This document shows, piece after piece, positions 1 to 16,535 of a DNA stretch of 64,000 nt (positions are counted from its first letter, which is position 1; each line of letters begins with the position of its first letter). The stretch is taken from contig NC_053416.1 of the NCBI RefSeq assembly GCF_016859285.1, positions 18,619,210 to 18,683,209 of the forward strand, read 5' to 3'. Made by a program: the position numbers and the translations under genes. The stretch is from Xiphias gladius (taxonomy: Eukaryota; Chordata; Actinopteri; Istiophoriformes; Xiphiidae). The notes beneath the pieces are model-generated. The model did no database searches, was not told where the DNA came from, and was given only the letters and a program-made list of their open reading frames with translations.

Positions 1-33
1 AACACAAGAATGACAATATAGAGATGGATGGAA

Positions 34-215
34 AGCAACCTGACTTGCTTGAAGTTCTTGAGGACGTTTTGCCTCTCATCCAAAAGGCCTCTTCAGTCCT
101 AACTGACTAGTGGGGAGTTCCAGGTATTTATCCACCGGTGAGATCAGCAACACTTGTGAGTCATTGAGGTCACACAGTTGTGACCTCAGCGAACTTCAAG
201 CAAGTCCAGTTGCCT
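34..215. repeat. Short element with terminal inverted repeats
   Basis: The segment at about 34-60 (core ACTTGCTTGAAGTTC) is matched in inverted orientation at about 190-215 (core GAACTTCAAGCAAGT), giving imperfect inverted termini of about 25 bases. The interior (GCCTCTCATCCAAAAGGC, then TGGGGAGTTCCAGGTATTTA) resembles a dispersed repeat common in teleost genomes. That familiarity is from memory, not from a search. Confidence 0.65.
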
Positions 216-534
216 TCGCATAGCACTTACAGAATACCGTGACCTGGGTGACAGAGAATCTCCACAGACAAGGGAAGATGTGTGAATAAAGCGAACGAAT
301 GAGAATGAGTTTCAATATACAAGACCTCCAACTTCAACCACCCTATCCCTATTATGTATATTAGTTACATTTTAAATGAAAATACATATTATCTACTACA
401 AACTTGGACAAAACAAAAACAACACTGCAAAACAAGAGTCATATGATACAAAGCATATGTTTTTTGTTGAAACTGCTGGAGGTGTTGATTCCACTCAAAG
501 GGCCTTTTTAGGCAGTAGTTTGATGTGCTTTTTA

Positions 535-915
535 AAAAGAATAGTTGGTAAATGCGCTTTTTGTTTCTGGCCAAGAGTTGGATGAGAGACAGGTTACCAG
601 TCTGATATCTGTCTGCTAAACATGAAGCAACAGCAAGAAGATGCTTAGCTTAGCGTAAAGACTGTAAGCAGGGAGAATCAGCTAGCCTGGCTCTGTCCAA
701 AGGTAACAAAAACCACAAACCAGCACTGAGCAACAAGTTATATCTTCTTTGTTTAATTTGTGCATAAACTAAAGAGTAAAAAGTAAAATTTGTGATTTGA
801 TGTGGGTTATGTACCTGGCTGCAGTTAACAGACAGATATGAGAGTGGTGTCAATCCCCTCATCTGACTCTCTGCAAGAACATAAATATGCATATTTCCTA
901 AAATGTTAAACCTGT
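535..915. repeat. Hairpin-type MITE, family A, copy 1
   Basis: The left arm contains AGAGTTGGATGAGA (about 574-588), and the right arm contains CTCATCTGACTCTCTGCA (about 858-875), its imperfect reverse complement. The interior GCTTAGCTTAGC / GCTAGCCTGGCTCTGTCC block matches the second copy at 4898-5418. It looks like a non-autonomous DNA transposon of a very common teleost type. Confidence 0.75.
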
Positions 916-1868
916 AACTCTTTCATGGTTATCAGGTTGCAGATTCTCCACAATGGGCAGCTGTTCAGTCAGTGTCTGACCAGGTTTATACGTTATTCTG
1001 TGCCACTTATAAGGCAAGAAAAGAGCTAGCAGTTAAGACCTGCAGAGATGCATACATGTTTTTTTTACCCTCTGTTTTATCATGTGTACATTCACCACTT
1101 GACTTCATTGTGTCACACTGATCTCCATTTATATATAATACACTTTTTAATAATTTATACGAATATTACATCTTGCCTTCCTTGCATAAAAAACAACATA
1201 ATATTTTCCAGGCACTTGCTAATCATACATGTTTGCTTATTTTATCAGTTGTCTTGAGAAACAGTTTTATTTCTGTTGCAATTCTAGAAATAACAGCAGA
1301 TATGTGAATGAATTTAATAAAACCCAAATCCATTGGCCAAATATTCAGAGGCTTTTATGATCCATTTTTAGAGAATTTTTGTAGCCCCCCAATTTTACTT
1401 AGGGTTGTTCCAAACCTTCACAAAACTCTTACATATTGTAAAAGTAAAATGTAAAAAATCAAACTTTACAAATTCACACACTCTCCCATACACAGATGGA
1501 AAAAAAAACTTAAGGTGTAACAGTCATTGCCTGCTGATAATGCAAATGTCAAAACTGCAGATGCTTGTACTTCTTTGCCAGTAGATGGTGACTTCTGCAG
1601 GTGTAAAGTGCTGTTACTCCCTTTGCCTCTAGGTGGCACATGTTGAATTGGCACTCTGGGTCTGAAACTGGTTGTACACAGATGACACTGTGTGTCCTTG
1701 CTAAGCGAATATCCCGTGTTTTAATGCAACTGAATTACGACCTACGACTATGTTGACACGAAACCTCAACATTATGAGCTTCATCTCCTTTAAAGCAGGC
1801 CTTTGGGTTTGTTGAGTCTGTCCCTTGTTCTCATATGTTGATGTTATTGTGTCTCTGTTCTGTCTCAG

Positions 1869-4719
1869 ACCAGTCTCAAGCCGCAAGGTCAAACTCCATC
1901 GCTGTGGCCGGAGCTGTGATGGGTGCAGTCCTCGCTCTTTTCCTCATCGCCGTCTTCGTCATTGTGATCCTCACTGCTCGCAAGGCCCCGCCACCAGCCT
2001 TCACTGACAAAGTGTAAGTGTGACAAATAATTCATGCTGCAGAACATGCTCGGCTGGTTAATTAATGACAGGATACCTTGCAAGGTTGACTGAAGCCCAT
2101 CGGTGGGATCAGGGAGTTGCTCCTGTGGAGAGAGCTGCAGCAGTGCGCGCCCTGGAGCAGGGATGCTGCGGGACCAGGTTGAGGGGTGGCACATAATTGC
2201 TGTCCTGGCAGCAAGCCCTTGTCCTATTTTGTCGTGTCTGTTTCTATAGTGCTCCAGCACTCATGTTAATGTTAGATCAAAGAAGAACTTTGAGGTTAAA
2301 TTATTTACAGAAGAGGCTGTGTCCCACTCTGCCAGAGTCCTGTGACTGACATTAAATGTCATGTTTATATGTGTGTGTGTGTGAACTCTGCTCTTTGTTT
2401 TGTCTATCTCTGTTGTGTCTGCTCTAAATAACTGTGACAGATGGTAAATTACAGGACTGAAACGGATCTTTTTTGTGTTCTCGTGCACAAATATGAAACC
2501 TAGAGGGTTTATTTTGGTTAAATCTGCTTCTATTTAACATTTAAGTCCACACAGCAACAAAAACTTGTACTTTATGTGTCCCATACTATGCATGCTTACT
2601 GTAGTATTTTTACTCAGGGTGCAAAAATCCTCCCAAAATTCAAATTTCATGCCAACTGCAAATAAGTCAGTGATGTATTAAAAAAGGATTGAAACTGTTT
2701 GGATATACAAGACATACAAGCTTAAAATTGGGAAAGACAAAGCAAAGAATTGATAATCAGAGAGTGTTCATACATGGATTAATATTGTTCCGTATAAAGG
2801 GTTTGAGGTTAATGTACTTTTTGTTAGCTATGGTTTTCTCTTTATAATATCTCGAATGCTTTTCTCATTGTCCTAAATAAAAAGCAGTCACTCAACTTGT
2901 GAACAATGACATTTGTTTCTTTACTCAAAACATGTACACCTTTTTTAAATGTTGCATCCTAATTTCAGCGACAATTCCCTCTTCAGGGAAATTTTATAGA
3001 CATTTGCTATGCATGCCTTAGACTGAGTTTCAAACTGACTGATTATGCAACAGCGCCGGGTTAAAATAGCCACACCGACTGTCTGAACACAGGCAGAAAA
3101 CAGCATGAATTGAGGGGAAAATGCTCAACATTTGTACATGCGTGTTTGCCCTGCATGACAAACTTAGCATCTAAAGTGTGACCCTGGGTGGAAGTCCCAG
3201 CGGGATGATGGGGAGGGGGCGGGCGGGTGGACGCAGGCCTCGTCCCTCTCCTTCATCACACTCAAACAGGAGTGTAGGACAGCAGGTCAGTGAGAGCACT
3301 AACTGTAATCTCTTACCACTTCTCATCTGAAGTATGAAAGAGAAGCACAGCATCAAGTGATATACAGTATTAGAAAATCAATGCCTGTCATGACATCGTT
3401 TTATGAATTGCCAAGGTCAGTTTCTAGGTTTCAGTTTAGTAGTGGATGGGGATTTCAACAAATGAGATAATGACTATGACTTAAGGGTTTTACAGGGTTT
3501 TAGAGGAACAGCTGTCAAAAATCTTCAGATTTACCATTATGTATGAAAGTCCATCACCCTTAGACCCATTTTGTCAAATATCCTAAACCCTGTTTATTTA
3601 GGCATGATGCCATTAGTATCACTGGATACCACTGATGAAAGGATACTCAACTGATTTAGTATTGTAATGCTAGAGACAGATTGAAAAAATAATGGTCAAA
3701 ATAAATGCAGCAGAGGCTGAAATATACTGATTTTTATGCTGTAATTTGTAATCTCCAAACCCAACTCTAGATAACCCAGATGACATCCCTATGATATCAT
3801 CAGGGTTATTTTTTCTCAGACTTTAGAAAGCAGCAGTTCACAAAAGGTGTTCCTAAATTTAAATTGATCATTCTATTCTACCTCTTTTTAATTAAAATAA
3901 AATAAAACATTTTTAAAAAGTTCTTGCAGGTGTCTGTGACAGCTAAAATCTCTGGTCACTGCCATTTCTTTTTTCCTCTCTCTTTCTCCGAAGGATTGAC
4001 CTTCCTCCAACACACAAGCCGCCTCCTCCCTACTCTGAGAGAGCACCAGCCGTTCCTCTGGGTGTCCACGCATCACAAGTGGCCTGGCTCTGTCAGGTAA
4101 ACCCCCATCCCCCCTCGTGTCAGTACATTTAGGTGTATCTGAATCATCACATACTTGTCTTTACAACGCAAACCTTAACACCGGGTAAGCTAACGATGAG
4201 CACTGAGTCACAAAAGGAAGGAGCAACTTACTGACGACGTCATCTGTTTTCATTAAGTAGGGGACCTGATGGCTGTACTCATTTAATATGTAAGATAGCT
4301 TAAATTTTAATTTGTGGTGTCAGCTGAACCCAAACTTTCATAAGCCTGTACTTTTTTTTAGTCTCACCTTGAAAGAAGCCTAAAGGAAAAACTATTCCCT
4401 TTTCTTCTCACACTTAACATGACTTTCTGAGACATAAGAAAGCAAATGAGAAGATGTAAGTATTTTCTGTTCTGTGACATTAACAGCAGCATCGGGATGT
4501 GAATGCTGTGACTGTAGCTTTGATTATTTTCTTTTTAACCTGCAGACTCACAGAGCAGAGCGCAGGTACGAGCTGACTGACAGGCAGCACCTACCCAAAA
4601 CAAGGCCGGGACCGCCGGGAGCACAAAGCCCCAGCCAGCAGCCTCCCCGTCTGGAGTGGGCGTGTCATCAGAGTGGGACAGACCGTGTGTACATCAACCA
4701 CCGTGAACACTATGTGTGA
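1869..4719 (+). CDS. Nectin-family adhesion receptor, C-terminal exons (5' end off window)
   Basis: Three exons join in frame: 1869-2013, 3994-4096 and 4546-4719, with the stop at 4717-4719. Exon one encodes the end of the ectodomain and a transmembrane helix (SIAVAGAVMGAVLALFLIAV, then FVIVILTARK). The rest is a short, proline-rich cytoplasmic tail with PTHKPPPPYSE. It ends VYINHREHYV, which fits the nectin-type PDZ ligand (E/A)-x-Y-V that binds afadin at adherens junctions. The tail is about 100 residues, shorter than in mammalian nectin-1. Immunoglobulin domains must lie left of the window. The 19q13-like neighbours favour a nectin-2/PVR-type gene, whereas the -YIN- ending resembles nectin-4, so I give no symbol. 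The family call is firm but the paralogue is not. Introns 2014-3993 and 4097-4545 hold nothing recognisable. Confidence 0.78.
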
Positions 4720-6240
4720 CAGACGTCCTGAACACAGTCCACCACGCAGCTGGCAGTCATTCACTCTCTCTGAGCAACAGTCGAGGGTACCGGCTTCACC
4801 TGAGTCCCCAAGACCTCAAGGGGCGACATCTCTCTTTGCTGGCAGTTTTTACACATTTTTATTACCTTTTACTCCATATTGTAAAAAGGTTATGGCTTAG
4901 AGGAATAGTTAAACATTTTTGCGAAATACATTTATTTGCTTCCTTTCTGAGAGTTAGATGAGAAGATTCATCTGATGACCGTCTATGACATATGAAGACA
5001 CAGCCAGAAGCTGGTTAGCTTAGCTCAGCACAAAGACCGGAAACAGGGGGAAAGAGCTAGCCCCGCTCTGTCCGGCAGTAAAAAAAAAGTTTGCCTACCA
5101 GCACTTCTAAAGTCTCTGCTGGTTACCTGGCAACCTCACAGCGATGACAAGAAGCCCAGCTAAAAAAATAGTCCACGAACCACAAATGGTTGTTTTTACA
5201 CTGCTGTTCAGATTAAACAAATGAACTGAAACATGAAACATGTTAATTAGTGAGCTTTAACTGCCGGCAGAGCCTGGGTATCTGTTTCCCCTCTGTATGC
5301 TAAGCTAAGATAACTAGCGGCTAGCTGCAGCTTGATATTTAGTGCACAAACATGGTAGTGGTATCAATCTTCTCATCTGACTCTCCGCAATGAAGCCAAT
5401 AAGTGCGATATTCCTTTCATTCTTTTTTCCTTTCTTATTTTTGCTTTGCAAATATTCTGTATTTATCATTTTTTGATGTTTGATGCAACTTAGGATACAA
5501 AGATGAGGTTTTAGACATCACATGACCCAGAGAGCAAAACTCCCATTATCTGCCCCCTAATCTGTTTGTGCAGTGTACTCGATTTTAGATGTAGATAGAA
5601 AACAGCTGAGGCTCGTGCTTATCCCACAAAATCCAACCACTATTTTCTTTTTTTCCCCTGTCGAACAGGGTACCACGAAGCATAAATCTGAGACTCTGTA
5701 TTCTCAGGCATATCACTAGACCAAACCACACCAGATCCGAAATGCTGAGGTCCACTGAGACCAAATGTACTAACTGCAACACAGACCATGAGGGGATTAA
5801 TTAAGGTATTTCTGTCACAGGTCTGTGATTTGCTGTTGTAATGTTATGACACTAGGCATTTTGGCAGCAGAAGCTGTAGATTTGTAAATGTGTAAATGTA
5901 GCCTTTGTGTCAGTATAATTATGCAGAGACATAATCTACTAATCAGGGAAACAATAAGTCAGACGTTACTGATGTCAGTGTTTTTATAGAGTAAATACTG
6001 TAGAAAAATGGACTTGTTATGTTTAAACTGAGGAAAATGTGGCTCCTGTAAAATATACTGTCTTTTAAATTGAAGATCCGGAGAACTAACTGTTTTAAGT
6101 GCCATATTTACATTTTGAGTGTATTCCTTCTAAATATATAGTATGCTGTAGTGCTCACATTTCTCCAATGTGATTAGATAGTCATGAGTTGTTGTCTTGT
6201 TTGATTTATGTATTAAATTGTGTATGAGTGTTTAAAAGTG
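4720..6240 (+). other. Probable 3' UTR and downstream flank of the nectin gene
   Basis: No coding sequence was found after the stop. The region contains a MITE (4898-5418). The first plausible polyadenylation signal I see is ATTAAA at 6212-6217, which would make a 1.5-kb 3' UTR. The 3' end is inferred, not shown. Confidence 0.4.
4898..5418. repeat. Hairpin-type MITE, family A, copy 2
   Basis: The left arm GAGAGTTAGATGAGAAGATT (about 4949-4968) pairs with the right arm AATCTTCTCATCTGACTCTC (about 5366-5385). Outer ends AGGAATAG.. and ..GATATTCCTTT also mirror each other. The interior (GTTAGCTTAGC, AGAGCTAGCC..GCTCTGTCC, TGCCTACCAGCACTTCTAAAG) matches copy 1 at 535-915. It begins about 180 bases after the nectin stop and so is probably transcribed in the 3' UTR. 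Confidence 0.85.
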
Positions 6241-9200
6241 TATGGCCTTACAATGAAAAGCCATCATCTGTCGTCACTCTAAAACATCTAAAACAAAATC
6301 ACATGCAAAGAATAACAAGAGACTAAAAGAAAGTAAAACAGAGTAACCAATCTCCTAAACTGCTGTCTTAAATCAGATGACTCTAAACGAGGGGGTTCAA
6401 CAACTTTCTAAAAGTAAACAGTCTGAGAGATGGAAGCTCTGAGTCACCACATGCGGAAACAAGAGAAGAAGCCCTCAAAGATCTGAGAGAGAATTTGAAT
6501 TGACGTGTGGAGGGTTTCGGAGAAAAATTAATCTCAAGGTCACAGCCACACTGCATCCACTGTGACTCTCACAACAGGGAGAAAAAGCTGTTTTAATTAC
6601 CAGGAACATTCTGTGTAGGGGAAGCAGTGCTTGTGTTGGAGGAGCAGAGGCTCACGTTGTATTGACGCCACACTGACGGTGATCATGTTTGCCAGGATTC
6701 ATTTATTTCTTTAGATCAGTCAGTGGTCGGGTTTCTCCGCTGACTTGAGAAGGGGTGTAACTGGCACTGTACTAGAGCGCCACCTGGTGCTCAAATTTGT
6801 CAATGCAGCTCCGGCTGGCATAGAGTAGTATCACCATCACTGAATGCACAGCACATCTGTGTCGATGGGGAAGCTGTATAATTATGTCATTATGTTAGAA
6901 TTAAGCCATAGTTGTATTAGCTGATATGAAAAGTTAATATGGATAGCTGTTTGGAAATGAAAAAATCATACATTATGTCAAGTAGTTGATGTCCGCCACA
7001 CCGGACTGCAGGGATTATGGGAAGCATTAGTGTCAGATGACATTTAAGAAATCACCCCGACAGAAATCTGACTCGGAAATGTTGTTTTGTAGTTCTAATT
7101 GATCCGAAACTGTATATCATGATTAAAAAAATACATAATGTAATTGAAAAGACAATAAGTACAGATGTATTTTCCAGCAGTGTAGTATAAGCATAAACAT
7201 ACTGACTGTGTCCTGTGTGACAGCTCACTAATATTTTCCCTTGTTATCATATTTGTCTCTTTAAATTACCTTCTGCTGTTTTGCCAAATGTGAGCATTTC
7301 AGCCCTTGGCTTTATTTAGCTTTATGAACCTGAATGGTTAGCTTGCCTATACTGATATACACAATTTAAGAGTAATTGACCTTTTTCACAGAGGACATTT
7401 CAACATGTCACGGTAGAAAACCCTAATGCTGTAAATCATAAAAATGAATGATGTCTGAATTCCACTCAGCTACTTCAGTTTCAGGGTCCGGGTAATGTGC
7501 ATGTTGGCTCATCACCAGGATGTGACGTGACTAGCTATCACATCACTGCTAATAAAGTTAACACAGGTTGCAGATATCAGAGTGATTAAGATTAAGATGA
7601 TTGAGACTTTGGGGCTAAGTGCTAAGTAAACTCACCTTCATGTTTATAAATAACTTTTTTTTATTAGGGAGCAACATAAGAATAGGAAAAAACAATTAAA
7701 AAAAAATAACAAATACCTATAGAGATACGTAAACCTAAAACAAAAGATAACAGTGACAACCTTAGCAGATCGTTCCTAGCTTCAGGTATTCGGCTTTTTT
7801 TTTTTTTTTTTTTTGAAGACTACAAGTACACTTTTATTTTGTTGTACATTTGACAGTTGTATTAAATGACATACTTCTAGATAACAAGGTCACAAAGATG
7901 CCACTTTAAAAGGTGAGCTGGTACTACAGTAAGCTCTTGCTCTTGGTGCACTGTTAAAGGGTCGGCTCAGCCAAATTGCGCATCAACATTTTTTGACTTT
8001 TAATTCTGGTAGTAGCCATGCAGAAAGTTTAGGTTTTATGCTCCTGATTTTGCGACATTCCATCTGCCGTCACCCCTATACAATGGAGGTGAATGGGATT
8101 TTGTTTGTGGTGCTCACATCACCACAAACAACATTTACATTTTAACAATGCAGCAGCAATGTCTTCTATCAGGAACTGTTACTCTGGATAGGCTATGGAC
8201 CTTGCAGTTTTCAAAGGGACTACTTTTCTACCTAAACATAGTCCTTGTGAAAAATTGTTAAAGTGTTTTCTGGGCAAATTAAACCAAAACTGTCTTCAGA
8301 TCTAGATACCACTTGAATAGGAAAATTCATTTTTTTCATAATTTGGGTGTACTGACCCTTTTATTTTTTCATAACATATTGAAAGTACTAGCCCTCTTTG
8401 CCCACCAAAGAGGTGGGCAAAGCAGGGGTCAACCTGGTATCATAATGTGAATTACAGTAAATAAGCTCATTAAGACATGTTAGTCTGAGTGGAGCTTCAT
8501 TTTAAGTTCTGAAACACCGACCACTGGAGAGCACCAACATTAATCTGACACACTAACAGTAGCTCGCTGGCTCAAGAGCTGCACTGAAATAACTGCTTAC
8601 AGGTTACTGGCTCAGGTTCTGCAGCAGAAACCATACAGTTGTCAGAATAGCTTAGAAAGGAAAAGTTCACCCAAAATGGAAACTTTTTATCATTATCCAT
8701 TCTCCCTCGTGTCAGTTAAAGCACTGGCAAATTTTAAGCAATTTTTTTAATCTGCGCCCACGCTGGTACCCACACGACCCCCCTCTATCCTTAACTATTT
8801 GTTGGTCTTTCAGCTGATGTCGCAGTTTGCAGGGGTGATAATTTGTCAACTTGAGGGTGGAGAGAAATCAGGTGACATTTAAATGTCCATATAGCCAACT
8901 GCGACTTACAGAAACGAGTGCAACGCTCCATGTTAGGTCACAACTGAAGTATCCTGAGTTACAGTAAACTTAGTTCAATTAACTAATGAACACATTCTCA
9001 AATTGGTTGTTTTGTAAAATGCTGGCGTGGAGTTGTGCAAGCAACCAGATGTATTGGAAGTATTGAATCGTTATATTGTGGATTGACAAAAATATCAATA
9101 AAATTTCTAGAGTCAAATGTAATTTTCTTGATAATTTTCTTGTAATTGTAAAAACTGTAAAGAAAAAATTTTCTTTTGTACTTCCCAGTGACCTTCATCC

Positions 9201-10256
9201 CCCGGTTAAACTGTCCCTCAAGCACTTTTCTCTTCTCAAGCTGTCAGCAGCATGTTGTGGTGTTGCTTAATTTGTTAGGTTTTTTTTGGAAGTGAGACAT
9301 GGCCTTGAAAGATGAGTCTATTAACCCATTTTTGTGTCTCAATCCTTCATTTAAGTAACTGGCTTTTTGTCTAATGTCTGATGATGACAGTAAATATTTT
9401 ACAAATGGTATAAAATCTGTAGGTTGTAGTTTTATCTATTGAAATGTCCTCTGATGGCAGTCTATGGTGCAATTTGTTCACACAATTATGGAACTGATTA
9501 TTATCAGTTATTATTATAACTGAATTATGTAGGTGAGCATAACAATAAACTAGTAGCATTGCGTGTCCCATTGCTCCAAGAGTGTTTGAGAGAGCAACTT
9601 GAGAAATGAGAGAGAAATACACTCTGGCTTAAAGCACTTAATGTATAATCAAGGTTTTTATATTAACGATGTATTCCCTGAGTACTTGTATGTCAAAGGG
9701 GTCCTTCATATTGACAAACCCACAGAGAGTTATCACCCGGCTCTGCAGTTTCCCTCAGCTCTACGGAGCATTTTGGTATCTTTAAGCTCATTGTTTTGGT
9801 TTTCTTGCACAAGACTCGACTTTTTTGGTTCACTCTCACTGCTCTCAAAGCTTTGTTTTTGGCCACAGCAGGCAGCTGTTTTCAATCAGAGTGCTTTAAA
9901 AACCCACTGTTACATGCACAGTACACAGTTCCTGCTGTTTTGTGCTGAAGGCAACGTGTTTTTGACCCATTAATGAATTCAAATTTGGTTGGAGTTACTG
10001 CAGGACAGTTGAGGTTCCTCTCACTGGTTAAGAGTTGTTTTGTTGTTACACTTTGTATCTTTAACTACTAAACTGCCCCAAGAGCAGCAGGAAGTCACTA
10101 TTTGTACCCGATAAAATCCAATTTGCACGATGACGAGATGAGTAGGTCTCATAAAAGTTGCAAGCAGTTCCTGCTTAGAAAGCTTTTGCTAATACTTCAA
10201 CATAGCAAGCACAAAACTGTTAATGTTAATTGACGGCAGGTGATGATCATGTCAGT
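6240..10256. other. Intergenic region between nectin and rtn2
   Basis: I see no exon with splice support on either strand. It contains a T-run of about 20 at 7795-7814. Near 8655-8720 there is a stretch (AAAAGTTCACCCAAAATGGAAA) resembling the end of a common fish MITE, but I could not find its partner arm. The rest looks like old repeat debris and unique AT-rich DNA. Confidence 0.5.
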
Positions 10257-10262
10257 TTTATT
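10257..10262 (-). promoter_or_regulatory. Candidate polyadenylation signal for rtn2
   Basis: Reading the minus strand gives AATAAA about 420 bases downstream of the rtn2 stop. The position is plausible, but such hexamers are frequent in this AT-rich DNA. Confidence 0.35.
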
Positions 10263-10678
10263 CTATTCAACTAAAAAAAAAGAATGTTTCATCGCGTCGT
10301 TATGAATAATTCTGGAGCTCAACAGGAACACCGTGCTCACTAGTTATGTAAAAATAGACATTTTAAGGGGGAAAAAATGATATTCTGTGCTGTCCTTGCT
10401 TGGAGTAGATCATTGTGTAAACTGGTTATACTAAACACTGCCAACAAAGTATCTGTGTAAATACAATTCTTCCCCTCATACACTTCCCTTCCCTGTCCTT
10501 GAGTGAATGGCAGCTTTGTTTCAGCTGTCAGGATCGATTAAATCTTGCTCCCGTAAACAAAAATCGTGGTGCAGAAATGGAAATGGGCTGCCCCTCCAGG
10601 GGCCCCGCAGAGGATGTACCATTCCAACATTTTCCAAATCCCAAATCCTGGGTGCTTTCAAACGTGTGACAAAACAAG

Positions 10679-14225
<3,547 letters not shown>

Positions 14226-16535
14226 TTCAGCGGCGATCCTGCTTGCTCTCCCCTCTTCCTTGCGCTTCCTATGTTGGCTTGCACTCTGGGCTTTTTTTGG
14301 CCACCCGAGCTCTGTCAGCAATATAAGGCCTGGCTGGCCTAATTTTATCCCGTACTGGATACCCCCTGTTTGGATTCACAGACACACACACACACATACA
14401 CACATACTCAAATTGGGAACCTGAGACATCAGCATGTACATGTCCCTCAGCTTTCAGAGACTCTCGTGGTTTGTCAGCTAGTTGGTGGCCAACCTGCACC
14501 CAGAGGCCTTCACATGCAGCCACATTAATGAGGAACAGCTTTTAATGTAAAACTCATCAACAAGCAGGATTAATAAGAACACAATCAGTGTTAGTAGACC
14601 ACTATCTCCACCTGCTGTATACTGCAGAATTCATCAACAACTAATGAATTTATTATCTAGCTTGAATCATAACTGGAAACACAGCATACTTTAATAGAGA
14701 AATGATTGAGGTGCTTCACTTATCACATTTCAATTGCATGCAAGACAGATAGGCAGTCATTTCTCTATGCAGGATTTATTGTCTGAGAATTACGTAGCTT
14801 TTCATTTCAGCTCCTTGCAAGTATGTCTCTGCTTACACCTTAGAGTCAGTCAGACCAAAATAAGAGGTAAAGGTAGGATAAGATGAGATGAAATAATAAT
14901 AAGATCAGATAATGTAACATAAAATTTTACTGACCTCCGAGACGGAAGAAAACACATAAATAAGTCATTGAGTGAAATAAATTAAAACTAAAAGAAAAGA
15001 TTAAAGAAAGAGCAGTGACCTATATAGAATACATGTATTACAATAACTTGTGTGAACTGTGCAAATTTTTGTGCAAAATAAGTCCAGTAGTGCGACTCCA
15101 GCAACTTTTCGCATGCACAATGATGTATCATGCGCAAGTCCCTACTGTGTATCTGGAGCAAACACAGACTCAGAGGTTTGGTTCTATTGTGTGTATCTAT
15201 GAAAAGCTGTAAAACCATCAAGACATGTGTGTTTGATTGACTGAACAGTAAAAACAAATACAAATAGTTGATCCATCCATTTCTGCCTGGTCACAGTAGC
15301 ATGACTGGCAGTGTCCACCCCAAAATCAAAGTATGCAGAATGTATGTTGTGACCCTGGCCGACTCCACAGTTGTTCAGGGAATGGTGCCAAACAAAACCG
15401 GTGTAAGTCATGTCGTGGTGACATGCACAAAAATCGTGTTTCAGCTTGTTCAAAATAAAGCTTTGCCCCTGTGTCTCTGCTGAATTAGTAACAACTTTCC
15501 AAATTTCTTGTCTCTATTAAGATAGAAAACATACAATTTTGTGACTAACAGTATTGTTTTCTTTGCCATTTTATTTTAGACTGCATTTAAGCAGAAGACT
15601 GACAATTTTACACACACGATTAATAACCACATCCAAGCTATAACAAACTTTGCTTTACTGCTACATTAAGAACCAGTAAACAAATAATCTCTTAAAAACT
15701 TATCCAGTTGTTCAGTGCAAAGCCTCCGTGTAATTCAAAATTAGAGTAAAAATACAGCTCTGATATCAGGTTTGTATGGTCTCTCAGCGTTGTTGGATGA
15801 TCAGTCATGAATCCCTGCAGTGGTACAGTACATGCACTGTCACCATGTTTAATGTGTAAAAGTGAAATATCAGTTCTGAGGGATCTATGTGCATAATGAA
15901 AATAAGCCTTCTTTCTCCATGTCTCTTCTTCTAGCCGTCAGTCACACACTTTGTGCTAAATGGCCGACAGTCCTGTAATCCACAACAGTGGAAACCCATA
16001 ATCCCAACGGATCAAAGGTTGAGATTACCAAAGATGTGGGAGGGGTAGAGCTGCAGATAGGATGACGGTGAGAGAGGTTGAGCTCAAAAACGACAGTGGG
16101 GATGCTAGCCAGGCAGGGATTGGTGCACACAAATAGCCAGCCAATCACAGCAGAGGCAGGGAAAATAACAAGGCAAGGAGAGAGCTGGAAGAGCTATGAA
16201 AAAGCGAGGGAGAAGGTAAAATCACGGCAGCACAGAGGAGAGACCAAACAAGAAGGCAAGAAAGGATGAGTGGAGGAGAGGGCGCCGATCAGTGAAGTCT
16301 CCAGAGAGGGAAAGGAGAGAGGAAAGGAAGGAGATGAACAGGGAGAGGGGGGTGAGCTGCCAGCACAGAGAACATCCATCAGCTCAGGCAGCCATGCTGT
16401 GAGCCCTGGAGCAGCAGGGCTACGCAGACACTGCACAGGCCCAGCATCAGGCGTAGCTCAGCCCTCTGTCCCAGCCACAAACACCAGCGCAGGGACAAAA
16501 GAAGATTCTCCACACATCAGCTGTGCACAAGAGCC
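14226..16535. other. Head-to-head spacer between rtn2 and ppm1n
   Basis: The two genes diverge from this 2.3-kb spacer, so both promoters and 5' UTRs should lie here. The 16180-16535 part is purine-rich and G-rich and looks like the ppm1n 5' UTR. No exon for a longer rtn2 N-terminus is visible. I could not assign specific promoter elements. Confidence 0.5.

Larger units (their letters stand above)
1..1868. other. Non-coding stretch upstream of the nectin transmembrane exon
   Basis: No exon could be supported here. Immunoglobulin-domain exons of the nectin gene are not visible, so this is probably one of its introns. The stretch holds two repeat copies, listed separately, and otherwise AT-rich unique-looking sequence. 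Confidence 0.6.

Noticed and set aside
9599-9973. 124-codon plus-strand frame
   Set aside because: No recognisable domain, no splice or promoter context, and a composition like translated non-coding DNA.
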